DNA of 64,000 nt from Cliona cf. orientalis (taxonomy: Eukaryota; Porifera; Demospongiae; Clionaida; Clionaidae): positions 23,682,058-23,746,057 of the forward strand of contig OZ005689.1 in NCBI GenBank assembly GCA_963930775.1, written 5' to 3'. Position 1 is the stretch's first letter, and the number at the start of each line of letters is the position of its first letter. A program made the position numbers and the translations under genes. Under the pieces are notes generated by a model that saw only the letters and a program-made list of their open reading frames with translations, did not search any database and was not told where the DNA came from. Below, in pieces: positions 45,801 through 58,191 of the stretch.

Positions 45801-46480
45801 TTATTGCGTGTAATTTCGCGGATTTCCGCGGATACATGGACGAAGATCTACGCGGCAGCGCGCCAAGACGCGCAGCGTAGATAGGTGAGCGTCCGTTTCA
45901 CACTGTCATTAACAGCTGGAGTGTAACAAGAGGACCAGCAGGATAAGAAAGCGCTGACAAATACATCGCGCATTGGCTGGCAGGTTCCGCGTTCTGCCGT
46001 ACTACACGAAGCGATCGAGCGCCAAACATTTTTAACGGCAAATTCGAGCTAGCCAATTATGTGCGAGCTTACCTATTCACTCGTTTAAGCTTCGATTGTA
46101 GTACACCAACAATTCCTAGCTGTAGCAGTATTAACTCATCAGCACAGTGCTGCTCTGATCTCGAGCGCGTTCTAGCGCTCTGGTCACGAGTTGAAGTTCA
46201 GAGGTTAATTAAATTCTTAGTAACCAACAAAAGGAAATACACAATAATAGTATTACTATTGTAAACTCAAGGCATGTGATACTATTTAGTTAGCTCTCAA
46301 GGCATGTGATTGTTTGCATGTATATTCTCTTTGTCCGAGTTCAGCTTTCGTCTGCAGGTTCTGCACCTCATGTTCAGCTTGTCACGCACTATCTTGCTCC
46401 ATTTATCATCGGCCTGCTCCTTTGGGACTGGATACTTGTAAAATGTTTGGTCTATCAATGGAAAGCACAGTGCACATACA

Positions 46481-48800
46481 TTAGATTATGTAGTCACTAT
46501 GGTAGCACCGTATTGCCAACATACATTTGATTCCCAATAGCACAGTTTGATCCAGGAGCTCTCTTCCCACAGCCTTTGTATAGCAGGACCTTGCCAATTC
46601 CTCCTCACTGAAAAAAACGTCCAATAACTTCTTGGCAAACGTGCCAGCATCAGGAGGGGGGCAACAATTCACACTGTGAAACAGCGCAACAGCTGCTTCT
46701 GACGGCAGAGAAAGTACCAGATGGTGTTTCGATTTAGGGTTCCCACAGACGATTTCTGTTGAAATAATATTTGCATGTGTTTTGACGATAATGTGCATGT
46801 CTCTATGATGATAATAATGCAACTACGTACAATGTGGTATTAGTATGTTTACCTAGTTTTCCTGTTTTCACTTTACCAGCTGCACTCTGCCCTGCTGCAG
46901 TCGGCTCAGCTGAGCTTGCCGTTACACTCTCTTCAAGTACACTCTTATCATCAAAATCACTCCTACCACCTTCAACTGATACATCCTGGTACACCTGTGT
47001 ATAAAATTAATACATATTAGTACATGACTTCCGCTTTAATGATACCCAAGTGGGTAATTTTAGCAATAAAGCACAAACCATAACATACCTTCTTGTGGCG
47101 CTTCCGGGACTTCACATCTTCAGCAACACCATCCACTTTCTGATTCAACGTTCAAACTGCAGCTCCAACCATAGCTTCAAGTTGTCCAGTTGTCCCTGCA
47201 CTGAACGCTCCAAAGTACCCTGTATGATTACATGTGTCATCAAACTTAATTGCCACTCCAGAAAGACACGTACACACACGCACATGCATGCACACACACA
47301 CACACATCACCTTATTCGTGAGATCCTTCACTCGTGGAGTGGATTGGCCTTGCACTATAAGCTCTGGTTCATGCTCTTCAGAGAGGTAGCCATCACCAAT
47401 AGAGATATTACCAGGGGACAGATTACCGGCAAGTACAAAGCCTTTGGGTTGTGATTGTGGTGGCGACTTTTCAGGTGATTCTTTTGGTGATACCAACCCA
47501 TCCAGTAGCTGCTCTGTCACTCGCATGTTCTCTGCGGCTGCCTTCTTCTTGCACGGCTTACTAGCTATTGCCTATAATATCAATGTTTTTCTTGTCAGTC
47601 AAAATTAGAGGAACTAACCCTAACCAGTTGACTTACAACTTGCCGGCGCTTCTTCACTGGTTGGTCATCATCACCTTTAGCCGAATTTACACTTTTCTTG
47701 CAAACTTTACGTCTAACCTGGAGAAATACAAGGTCATGTACTATCAACTGAATGAAACAGCTATAACTTACCGTCTTTCTCTTCTTTCTTGCTGGCTGCT
47801 GCTTGTATAAATCGCTACCTTCTCTTTCTGACTGGTGCTCACTGCTAGCTTCGTTATCATCTTCATTTCCATCACCATTGTCTTCCTTCGTCATATCATG
47901 TGCTAGCTGTCCTCCTTTCGACATCGTCATTTCAGCCTAAATACAATACTATTTGTCACATACTGTGCACAAACCAAGAGGAGTCCAACTTACATCTCCG
48001 GCAGTATCACCCCTTCCAATCTCGGACACTTTCTCTGAGCTGGCTTGAGCAGTCTCTCTATTGTTCGTTATCGCTACCTTCATATCCTTTTTGGAACCCA
48101 TGGCTAGTAGTTTGCCGGGATACTCAACCCACCTCGATCGTTCACGACACCTCACCAAACACATATCTCCAATACTCAGCTCACTATCACCATCAACAGA
48201 CTTCACATTCATCCTTTCCATAATACTGGGAGGAGTATTGGGCTCATCCCACTCAATGAGACAGTGAGTGTCTGTAGAAAAAATAGGATCAAGGAAATGA
48301 ATGATAGATAGATCCTGATCGCAAACAAACACCATTTACCTTTAAACACTGTCTTTTCAGCCTCTGAGGTAACTTGAGCACTCCCTTCATCTTCACCATC
48401 ACTTAAGCCTAGGTCATCTAGCCGTGCCATTTCTAGTTCCATCTCCTTTGATCCTACAGCCAGTAGCTTGCCTGGATACTCAACCCATCTTGATCGTTCA
48501 CAACATCGAATAGAGCACATCTCCCCAACATCTGGCTCACTGTCACCATCAACAGACTTCACGTTCTTTCTGTCAACAACACTGACTGGATTGTTGAGCT
48601 CATCCCACTCGATGAGACAGTCAGAACCTGTAGGCAAAATAATTTCGTGATCAAGACAGTAGGTCTCGATTGGTACCTAGCTATCAAGAACGGACAAGGC
48701 CAGTTACGAAAAGTGTCGGGATGGATTTCGGGTTTAATAGTATACGTTACTAGCATTACAATAAAATACCTTCATTCACAGCAGCACGAATCAATGCCAT
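46481..48800 (-). CDS. BEN-domain protein with two Tudor/SH3-like repeats, nine exons
   Basis: Exons with GT-AG sites (minus): 48800-48770, 48627-48340, 48271-47994, 47936-47772, 47717-47637, 47571-47311, 47219-47089, 46994-46854, 46755-46481. Exons 2 and 3 encode paired repeats: CLIEWDE, NVKSVDGDSE, RSRWVEYPGKLLA.GSK, a small beta-barrel-like (Tudor/agenet) pattern, clearly a duplication. Exons 4-6 are acidic then basic (ARKKRKT, VKKRRQ, KPCKKK), likely nuclear. Exon 7 has a coiled-coil-like QGQLDNLKLWLELQ. Exon 9 is the BEN domain: FAKKLLDVFFSEEELARSCY and LLDQTVLLGIK. About 550 residues. One single-base frameshift in exon 7 near 47150 is the only lesion seen. It is divergent from the Tnp2-like transposase; a targeting or chromatin role for the transposon is inferred. 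Confidence 0.8.
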
Positions 48801-49069
48801 CTTTACTCAATCGATCACACAGCAGGAGTAGATGATGATAACTGGTTGAACTGGAATACGAGTCACGTCGATACCAATCTGCCTTCAGCTTCGAGCTTTG
48901 AGACACGAGGTGGCAGGTAGCAGGTGGCGGGCGTTAAATAGGAGTATGCAGCACCACCACACCGCGGACCTCATCGGAAGCACGGTGATACACGCGGACC
49001 GCATCGGAAGCACGCGCGATCGCGCGAAGTTCCAAGTGATCCACGTGGATCAGGCTAAGTGAGAACCCA
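48801..49069. promoter_or_regulatory. Bidirectional promoter region between BEN and Tnp2-like genes
   Basis: 270 bp between divergent start codons. It contains short direct repeats (AGGTGGCAGGTAGCAGGTGG; GCGGACC.CATCGGAAGCACG twice). No TATA box is evident. Shared control of the two genes is inferred from arrangement. Confidence 0.5.
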
Positions 49070-50040
49070 ATGAAGACTCGTGTCAGTTGCCCAACGATGG
49101 ATAGCAGCGGTAGCGATTCGTTGGATTTTTCCTCTTCCTCCATGGATGAAGACTCTGTTTGCTTCAACAGTAGCCTATCTACAGAAGATCACAGCCAAGA
49201 TGACGATACCAGCAATATACTTGACAGTGAAGGCGACTTTGACCAGCCACTTTATCCTGGATCAAGTTTAACCTTCTTCGAGAGTCATCTCCAAGTGTTT
49301 CAATTTGCACTGCGCCATCGCCTAATTAAACTGGCGTTCAGTGACTTGCTTAACTTAGTCGACAGTCATCTCCCTAAAACCAACTCGATGGTTTCGCTGT
49401 ACAAGCTCAAGAAGCACTTCCTTCACCTCTATCAAGACATCACGTACACAACACACTTCTGCTGCTCAAGCTGTCATGCTGTTCTATCTACTCTTCAGTC
49501 GTCTTGCCCCAATAATTGTGAAGCTGAAGCCATGGAGTTTTTATCCATTTCTGTTGAGGCACAGCTCAAACGACGACTAGAAGGTATGCTATTAGCATGT
49601 GTTGTATTATACGTACTATATTATAGTATCATAGGATCTAAGTTTGCAATTGTTAGGCTAGGCCATTTCACAACTTTTGTATCGTTGTCGTAGACCCTGC
49701 CTTTTGGGATTGTCTGCAACGATTTAGCCGGCCATCTGAGCCTGGAGTTCTCAGGGATGCATTGGATGGAAGTGAATACAAGAAACACCACAAATTTGTG
49801 AATCAGCCGTGCAACGTCACTTTCACCCTCAACACGGACGGAGTGAGTTTGTTCCGATCGTCATCGGTGGATCTCTGGCCAATCTGGTTGGCAGTAAATG
49901 AATTGCCTCCAACAGTTCGGTATGTATGTGTGTACAGTAGCCCCCTTCCCTCCTTTCAAAACAACAACAAAAAACAAATTGCTGTATATACACTCACTCT
50001 GCACATACATGATTAGATTTAAGCGCAAAAATCGGCTGCT

Positions 50041-50470
50041 ACACTGTAAAAAATTTATCCTTAAAACAACAGTTGGTATTTGTAACAACTAATTTTAGAG
50101 TATTTATTTTTATTAATATGATTTTTGTTTTAGTAACTCAGTATTATTTTGGCATTTTGTTTAAAATTACTAATTTTAGTTATTTCAATCACAAATCATG
50201 GACTTAAAACAAGTGTTTAGTATTTTTATTAATATTGATTAAAACAATTAAAATAATTACAAATTAATTAAACCTTAATTTGTTGTTTTAATGAATGCCG
50301 ATTGAATCAACTACAACTAAAATCATTGTAATAACTAACTATTCCCTTTGTTTCAGAAATATGTTGTGTGATTGAAATAATTAGGCACAGTTTGTGTTTC
50401 AATTAATATTGATTGTTTCACAGCCAGCTATTTTTTTGTTTCAGGAACGTACAGTGCAATCAAAATTTAA
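50041..50470. repeat. Left A/T-rich subterminal array
   Basis: About 430 bp rich in ATTAATATTGATT, TTAAAACAATTAAAATAATT and TTGTTTCA words. Confidence 0.6.
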
Positions 50471-50755
50471 TTATCCATACGGTTGGAAAGTACATACGTC
50501 GATGATACAATATCATGACAAAATTAATGGCTAGCATAATGAAATATGCATAAATGCATGTATACGTACTTAAAACATACTGAAACACCATACCTTAACA
50601 CAACATAAACATTTTTGTCTACCTTAGATGCATTCGAGTACAAATGTAAAATAAATGGATAACTCAGAGATGTAAGTGACACAATCGTACCACCTAAACT
50701 TTCTTTCACAACATATGCATGATAATGTTCATCAAAATATTCTGTGATAAGTGTT

Positions 50756-53436
50756 TTAATATAAAAATGCAGTGTTATCTGGCAAAACTAGAATATCTAT
50801 GACTTTTCCAAACGTTGGTAACTCATTACGGGCATAGGTGAGTAATAGCACACAATTAACTTTATATGTACTATTAAAATACTTGATCCATGTGGGATGA
50901 CAAATTAATGCATCATTAGAAATAGCACTTGAGTTAAGGAGATGCTTAATGGAAACTGACTCTTCTCCAAACGACAGTACTTTTGATTGCCCCCCCACTT
51001 CAGGTACCTCAGAGAGATACCTACTTGCTTGTAATTGGTAGCATAGCCACCTCTGGTGTTTCTGGGCTACAGAAAAGTAGATGTTCTTAAAGTTGCCAAA
51101 TTTTGCGGCTTGCTTGCAAAGTTTCAGTTTCGATTCATATCTTATTGTCCACGAGTAAATAACTGGACCGAATCTCAAAATTTGCTCAGGATAGTGTACT
51201 AAAAAGTGCATGTTCGGTGTGATTGATGCATGAGGGTACACTTCCTTATACAGGTGGTGGTGCTCTTCAATTAGAGTTATTAGGTAGGCAACCGTATCAG
51301 CAGAACAAGAATGAGAAGTGCAAATGTCTAGTATACTCAGCAATAAGCCAAAGCATTGCCATGACTTATCATCAACTGGCAAAAAATGTCCAATAAGTAA
51401 GGGTAAGCATCTGCTAAGCAACCACATTTGAGATGCTGACTGGCGTATTGTTACCGTTAAAGCAGATGAGGAATCAATAGTAGCTGGCTTGTTAGAGCTT
51501 TCTGAATAGCCATAATCGAAAGACACTATAAGTTCATTTAAATTGTTAAGTTTAAAATATTTAGAACTCAAGCAGTGATCAAGAAGTTGGGTAAGCTCAT
51601 CGTGTACTATACCTTCTAAAAGATCATGCATAACATCATGAGGAAGATTTTTGACGACCGAAAAATGAGAGATATCCCCCAATATTGATCTGCGATTTAT
51701 CCCATAAGTGATCGAATGGTGTGAACTAAGTGGTCCAGTTAGTAGGTCACAGTGACGCTTGTGGCTTGAAGCAGTCCTTTGAGGAAACATATGTGACAAA
51801 AAATGACAAGCAGCCAGAGCATGTGTTGCCATACACGATCGACAGAATCGATACGACAAGGAAAAGCTCTCTTTAAATCCACCTATAGCGTGACTAGCTA
51901 AATTATCAGCTAAAAAGGCTAAAAGAGTTTCCCTTGAATGTTTGTGTACGACCAGTGGAACATGTGATAGTAATTCCTGTGGAAGCAAGAGTATTAATAT
52001 CGGATACAAAAGGGGACAGAATTGCATCTGGTGAATATTTGTTGATGTCATTCGTTTTTGCAACTGCAAATAAAAAGATGCACTTAAGTGCAGACCTGAA
52101 CTTAGGGTGTAGATTTCCAATTGTAAACAAGAAGATGCCTAGCTTATGCTTCTTACTAGACGATCCTAAGGGATTACAGACTTCGATGTCATCGTAATAG
52201 GCAATAATTTGTAGTGCTGATGGATCACTTGAAAACAATGGATGCTCATGATATTCTTGGCCATCGCAAAAGTCGTGTAATGAACTTCCACTAGTTCGAC
52301 GATTCGTACTAATGTGATCCAAAACATCCTCTCTACCCAGCACCTGCTTTAGAGTACTCAGTATAGGAACATAATAATAAAAGCTCTCACTTGCTGCCAC
52401 TCTTCGGCGCTTACTTCCAGAGCCACAAACTTTATACACGGTTCGACCAAGTTCCATTTTAACTGGTTCCTGTATTTTGGGGGGAGGGGGGTGTTTAATT
52501 AATGACATAAAATTTCATTGAATTGTTTATATGAAGGGTCGAGAACCAGAGTGGCCTAATCCCAAATTGAATGCAGAATAATGTCTAAAAAACTCAAAAA
52601 TGGACTAAAAACAAACACCCTAGCTACCAGGCTCTACCAAATCACTCAAATTTTCAAAAATGTGAATTTTCTGTTGCTCATGAAATGCATTTTAAACATG
52701 TTTTCAAGAGGGGGGGGGCTAACTCAGCATTTGTGGTTTAGGCCACTCTGGTTCACAGCCCTTCATATATTCCCCATCCCATACTTACTATCATGTTGAA
52801 TTCTTGTACACAAAATTTCTCTTGCTGGTATTTGTTCTGGAGTCCATCAAACGGCAGTATACAACTTTGAAATGCATTGTTGATCGTTATAAGCTGCTCT
52901 GGGTCATGAATGTTGCTCTTAATATCCACATGTACGCAGTGAAGACACTCATTAACGATTTTTTCACACCCTTCAACAACAGCATCGACTGCTACTTGTG
53001 ACAATCCCTTTCCTTCCCTTAACTGTAACAGGAAACGAGCACTTTTTCGACGAATATCACTGCTTGACAATGGCTCTGCATCATGCTGTGTCACCTCGTT
53101 CTCACTGCCCATCAACAAGAATGGATCATCCAGAGGCTCTCCAACTTGAAAGTCATGGCTTACAAGATCACTAGAGAGGTCAGACTGTGATATACTATGC
53201 CTTTCACTTAGAGATTGACCTGAATTACTCCCACACATTCGTTCTTTGTGGTTGCGGTATACGTGAGAATTCAGGGATGAAAATTTGGAGTATGTTCTCT
53301 TGCATCCATTGATTCCGCAGGTCACACAAAAAGAGGGATCGTTTGAGTGCGAAGATCGTAAGTGACTAAACCATTGAATCAAAGTGCTTGTAGTGAAGTC
53401 ACAAATGGGACAACAGTGAACGAAAATAGCAGCCAT
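50756..53436 (-). pseudogene. C2H2 zinc-finger/large-domain transposon-like protein
   Basis: Exon 1 (53436-52789) starts MAAIFVHCCPICDFTTSTLI and carries two C2H2-like fingers; the second contains CGINGCKRTYSKFSSLNSH. A GTAAGT donor joins in phase 0 to exon 2 (52469-50756), which starts EPVKMELGRTVYKV. It contains ADNLASHAIGGFKESFSLSY, CRSCMATHALA, LPHDVMHDLLEG, QSASQMWLLSRCLPLLIGHF, TPNMHFLVHYPEQI and RYESKLKLCKQAA. I recognise this order from a repetitive uncharacterised family in fish, corals and sponges with an RNase H-like D..D..E appearance (Asp in HDVMHD, Glu in RYESK are candidates). A one-base frameshift near 51930, between GRTQTFKG and TLLAFLADN, is the only lesion seen. About 780 residues. 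Confidence 0.75.
52470..52788 (-). other. Intron of the C2H2 gene
   Basis: 319 bp; GTAAGT donor and AATACAG acceptor on the minus strand; contains G-runs. Open frames within it are not called. Confidence 0.7.
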
Positions 53437-53633
53437 CGTTTGCAGATTGGGCGCGCGGGCATGCGCAGAGCTGCACTGAACACGTGTATTACCATGTAAT
53501 AGTCACGGGCAACCGCAAGTTTTGGCGCCATTTAGAGCTAGAGCAGCACCATTTTCGTGCAGCAGCTGATCGGGTCCGTGTTGAAAGCGTTGTTAAGTGG
53601 ATTATTATCTAACTTCCCGACGGAGTGGTAAAA
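53437..53633. promoter_or_regulatory. Bidirectional promoter region between C2H2 and SAM genes
   Basis: 197 bp between two divergent start codons; GC-richer than the surroundings (GGGCGCGCGGGCATGCGC). Shared promoter use is inferred from distance. Confidence 0.55.
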
Positions 53634-56411
53634 ATGGCGACAAAACCCTTTTCAGATTGGACGTATCTCGAAGTCTCCAAGTGGCTGAATGAAAATGGTC
53701 TACCACAAGACATTTGTGAAACGTTTGAAGGTGAGGTGGTTTATTTTAGAATATGGACAGGCTGTATTAAAGTTAAATTTCAATGAGAATTATTTTACCC
53801 CTGTGAGAGCTGGTGAAGAATAAAAACGTACTCAGTGTTTTTTAATACTTCTAATTAAAGCCTCTCATTCAAAATAATATGATTAAAATTCTTGTAGCCA
53901 GTTGTGCATTATGTAATTAGATTACCTGCATGTTAGAACGTAATAGAGAGGGTTCCTCAGTCTACACTAAGACCTACCATTTAATGACAAAACAGAAAGT
54001 ACATTTTCCTGTGTATCATTACGCACATGCCAGTATGTATTACGTAGGTACACACCATAATCTCATATACGCCTGTATAGACCCATTTCACGTGACGTCA
54101 CGGGGTGCGCGCAGTGGGCCGCCCTGGAGGACAACTGGAGCCGTTTTCTATGGCGAAAATATAAAGAGGCTGCCTTTGCCGCTTCTTTGCAAAGAAGGTA
54201 AGCATCCGTTTTCTCATGGTTGCAGTATGTTAGACTAACCACAGCGTGCTTCGAAATATCAGTTGGCTGGCGTTCATGCACAACGATAGAGCAATAGCAC
54301 CATTAATGCTTGCTAGTACACTTGTACTCCAACATGGCAGCCGTTGGGGAACGTTTTACGGATTTTCTTGTACGTGCAATGGGTCTATATGTATCCACAT
54401 ACCGTACCCTCCCTACCCAGGACAGAATGAATTTTTCTCATTTTTGAAGGCTTATTTCTCAAAGTGCCTCTATTCCATGCCACTGCTATGTTTTCCAGTT
54501 ATACCTATTGTGTTATGAAATAAATTGTCATAGTCATGCATGCACCTGACAGAGTGTGGTATTTATTTTGTTGGTGTAGATGAGTCTGTAGATGGAGCAG
54601 CTTTCTTAGATCTCTCAGAAGATGATGTCAAAATGATGGTGAAGCCACTCGGTCATGTCAAACGTGTGCTACGACTTCTATCCAATATCAAAACCAAGGT
54701 AATGATGCAATTTTCCATCAATAATTGGTGGTGTTTATATTATCGTGTAATTACAGGAAGCTGTGTCTGCAGGTGATTCCATACCTGCTGAAAAGATGGA
54801 CACTGCATCAGGATCCTCACTGGTTCTGCCCATATCTTCACCTGCTTCATCTGCAAGAAGCTGTGATTTAGAAGGATCCTCTGATAGCAGTTCGCAGTCA
54901 ATTAGTCCGACTACGGGGTACCTGTTAATTACAGCCTTCCCAAGTGCTTCAGTGCAGGTGTGATGGCGTCATTGGAAAAAAAGGATATGAAACCCAAAGT
55001 TCGAAGTGCTTTTGTGCGTGAATTGATTGTGCATATGACCAGCTATGGGGGAAAACCGTCCAAGAATTTCTGTTCTACCGTTGCCCGCAAAATTGTTTTG
55101 AAGTACCCTTTTCTGCGTGATGCTGTTGGGAGTGGTTATGTAAGTACCTGTAATTGTGGCCTGAATGTTCTTATAATATCAAATTCTGTGCAGGCCTCCT
55201 GGGAAAAACGCCTGATAGGACGGGTATACAACGTGTCTAAGGGTGAGAAAAAACGACAGAGTGAGGGAGAAGAAGCATCACCTCTAGCAAAGAAGCGACC
55301 AAAACTTTTAGACCGTTATCCGCCTCTGAGTCCGAGTGACATCACTGATGAGAGTACACATGAGCGCCACATGAAGGCTATAAAGGATGAGCTGGCAAGA
55401 GATAAACCACGCACCTGTGTTCTACAGGAGTTAATGGAACTAACATTTTGTCACCATCGTGAGTTTGTCCTCAGCTATGCTACCTCTGTTGATGAAATTC
55501 TTATGACATATCCTGCTCTTCGTCAATCTGATGTTGTAAGTACACTGAAGTGTGACTATACATACACTTGTAAATTGATAGTACATGGGAGTGGGATTGT
55601 GAGCTTAAATGAATATTTAAAGCTAAGACAAATTATTATTACTGTGTTGCATGTAATCGTAGATTATTCAGGAGATGGAACTGATTTTAAAAAGAGAGAA
55701 GGGTACTCTGCTCCGATGCTTCAAGGCGGAATGGCAGACAAAGTGGGTTCCTGCGATCATCAAATTTGCTGAATCCTATACTAAGAAGTCAAGTGCTGCT
55801 GTTGATGTTAGAGATTATGGTATAAATCTAGCAATTTCAGTGTGTAGTATAGTGTTGAAATTTATTGTATGTATATACAGATACTGAATATGATGACTAT
55901 GATCAAGTGCGTGCAGTTAGAGCATTGGCAGCAATTTTCACCGTCTTAGCAAAGAAGGATAAAGAGCAAGCCCCTCTTCATTACTGGTTGGAGGACTATG
56001 AGGTATGTTTAAAAATGTACACGTCTGTAATGCAAAATTACATTGTTATAACTTACACTTTAGATAGCTGAGGACCCTGAAATCTCTGCTGAAGAGGTAC
56101 CAAGGAGAAATTCTCCAAGGATTGGGAGGTTCATAGGAATTGACTGTCAACCTTCGTACTTCATTTTTATTGAACAAAAAGTGTATGTACAGGTATCATC
56201 ATTTGCCATGGCATTGCTCATTTGGTTTTCAAGCCACTATGTATTCAATCTTGAGTATCATAAGTATTATAGAGATGCTGCTATGTTTATGCAATAGTTT
56301 ATTTTTGATCTCTATGAGAATGATATGAAACAAAAAAAGCAAAACTACCTTACTGCAGTTACTGAGCTGCAGAAGTGCATTGAGCATCCAGTGTCTAGTT
56401 CTGCTCCATAA
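53634..56411 (+). CDS. SAM-domain, SAMD3-like protein, eight exons
   Basis: Exons: 53634-53730, 54580-54698, 54757 to about 54960, about 54960-55139, 55194-55535, 55673-55819, 55881-56002, 56064-56411. Exons 1-2 form a SAM domain (DWTYLEVSKWLNENGLP ... DLSEDDVKMMVKPLGHVKRV). Then come a Ser-rich linker, a conserved block (RSAFVRELIVHMTSYG, VARKIVLKYPFLRD, SWEKRLIGRVYN), a basic EKKRQSEGEE...KKRPK stretch, helical repeats (EYDDYDQVRAVRALAAIFT) and a C-terminal block (IDCQPSYFIFIEQKVYVQ, WFSSHYVFNLEYHKYY). The layout matches the SAMD3-like proteins abundant in fish and invertebrates. An in-frame TAG at 56295-56297 precedes 37 more homologous-looking codons ending at 56409-56411. The exon 3/4 junction needs a very short intron (about 38 nt) or a frameshift. 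Confidence 0.75.
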
Positions 56412-56580
56412 TAATAATAATATAGCCATGGTAATACTTGATACCTACTTATGTTTTGTTTTGTATGGTACACTCATGTATGTTTCAGCTTCAACATTCA
56501 ACTTAAAACTAATACTAGCTAATTGATTTAACAAGTCTTCATTGATTCTAATTAGTTTATATTGGCAGATTAACAAATTA

Positions 56581-56850
56581 TGTTTGGTTATTTTAACCAA
56601 CTATTGTTTGTTTCAAACGTCGCTAAACTGGCATTTTACCTAATTGTGTTTGGTTACTTTAACCAACTGTCGTTTGATTCACACATACCTAGACCAGCAT
56701 TTTAACTAATTGTGTTTGGTTATTTTAACCAACTGTCGTTTGATTTAAACATCGCTAAACCGGCACTTTAACTAATTGTGTTTGGTTATTTTAACCAACT
56801 ATTGTTTGATTCATACATATTGAGACTATCACTTCAATTAATTGTGATCA
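56581..56850. repeat. 67-bp tandem repeat, four copies
   Basis: Units start TGTTTGGTTA.TTTAACCAAC at 56581, 56647, 56714 and 56779, with GTTTGATTCA.ACATCGCTAAACCGGC following. The word GGTTATTTTAACC is palindromic. It is part of the right A/T-rich subterminal region (about 56500-57075). Confidence 0.85.
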
Positions 56851-58191
56851 ATTACTTCAATTAATATGTTTTGAATTAATGATGACCTGAATTGTCAATT
56901 TAATCATGTCATAATAATTATATCAATGAATTTGAGAATAGTAATACAATTAAAATAGTAATTATTAAATTAATGACAAAAAGAATTAATTAATTTAATC
57001 ACCACATTAATTACGTCAGTTTCAGTAGAAATAACTACCAATTTTAATTAAAACAAACAAATATTATTTACAGTAATAATATTTGGTTTTCTTGACGGTA
57101 AGCATATGTACTAATATCCATTATGTGCATGACAATACATCTTTAGGGGAGAATGGCTGTACTATGAATGTACACTTGCTGAAACATATGCCGGCATGCG
57201 TGGCTAACTGGGGACCTCTTTGGGCATACTCATGTTTTCATTTTGAGTCGGTGAATGATCACCTAAAAGCACACTATCATGGCACAAGAGCTATGAACTA
57301 TCAGGTATGTATACAATAGAATGTTATTGTCTTGTTTACTTATTTATGTGTGCACTTCCTTGTAGCTTGCTTTCTCCTACGTGATGCTCCAACTGGTAGG
57401 AAAACCACAACTATCACAGTCGTAAGTTAATTTTTCTATCGATTCCACATAATATTATGATGCATGTTCATAATTTGCTAACACAGAATCATGCTAATAG
57501 ATTGCCATGTGCTTGGGCCAGTTAAGAAAGTACAGGTGGAACAAGAGGTAGCCGACTCTCTGCATCAGAAGCTCACGATACGGGCAGACGTAGCTTCACA
57601 ATTTACCCGGGCAATTGTTGGTGGTGTGAAATACTATTCCCAAGCTTACACACGAGTCACAAAGAGAAACAGTTACACTGTATGCTATAAGGATGGAGGA
57701 GCTACACACTATGATTTGATAAAGTACTTTCTTTCCCTGCCAAACCAGTCTGTGGCTGTTTTGAACAAACTCAGTACCACATCAGATCATTGTTAGCTCG
57801 GGGACTAGGAATTCTTTGCTCTAGAGTTGTTCCAGTGAAGCTGCAAGTATCGCTTGAAATCATCCCTGTCAAGTCTCTTGTGTGTATTGTAGCTTTAGCA
57901 GTACCAACATATTCATTGCTGTGCCTCCAAACTGTATCACAGATGATTAGAATGTTGTCTTAAATTATTGTGCATTCAACTGTGCGCGCATGCATATTCG
58001 CGCACGCAATAATAATCGCAAGCGCGTTATTTTGTATCCCAGGAAGTACTGAAAGTGTGATAAATAAACGCGCATTTCCGCGGAGAACGCGCAATACGCG
58101 CCAATATCATTTGCGCACGAGCAGCAGGTATTCCGCACGTAACCGCGCGCGAGGGTGTGGCTCCGCGGAGTCAATCATTGCGCGCGTAGTG

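Larger units (their letters stand above)
50041..57075. mobile_element. Nested two-gene unit (C2H2 protein minus, SAM protein plus) with A/T-rich ends
   Basis: A divergent gene pair is bounded on both sides by A/T-rich arrays of TTAATT/TTAAAAC words. The left boundary reads CACTGTAAAAAATTTATCC and the right boundary, in reverse complement, TACTGTAAATAATATTTG; both then share TTGGTA and AACTA words. The ACTGTAAAAA start resembles ends of some DNA transposons, but the terminal match is imperfect and no clean duplication was seen. The unit splits the Tnp2-like gene between 49919 and 57147. Boundaries are estimates. Confidence 0.55.
49070..57952 (+). pseudogene. Tnp2/CACTA-like transposase, interrupted copy
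   Basis: 5' exons: 49070-49583 (Ser/Asp-rich start, then LYPGSSLTFFESHLQVFQFA, KLKKHFLHLY, CCSSCHAVL...CPNNC zinc-binding-like pattern, ISVEAQLKRRLE) and 49694-49919 (DALDGSEYKKHHKF, VTFTLNTDGVSLFRSSSVDL, WPIWLAVNELPP). 3' exons: 57147-57304 (GENGCTMNVHLLKHMPACV, WAYSCFHFES), 57366-57421 (FSYVMLQLVGKPQL) and 57487-57796, with a frameshifted last segment (IFIAVPPNC) to about 57952. The central domain (the CDLPAR/QFNGKFGCLHC region seen in the second copy at 22291-22574) is absent; in its place is a 7-kb nested element. So the insertion was accompanied by, or followed by, loss of the central exons. The family is widespread in cnidarians and sponges; the CACTA assignment is inferred. Confidence 0.75.
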
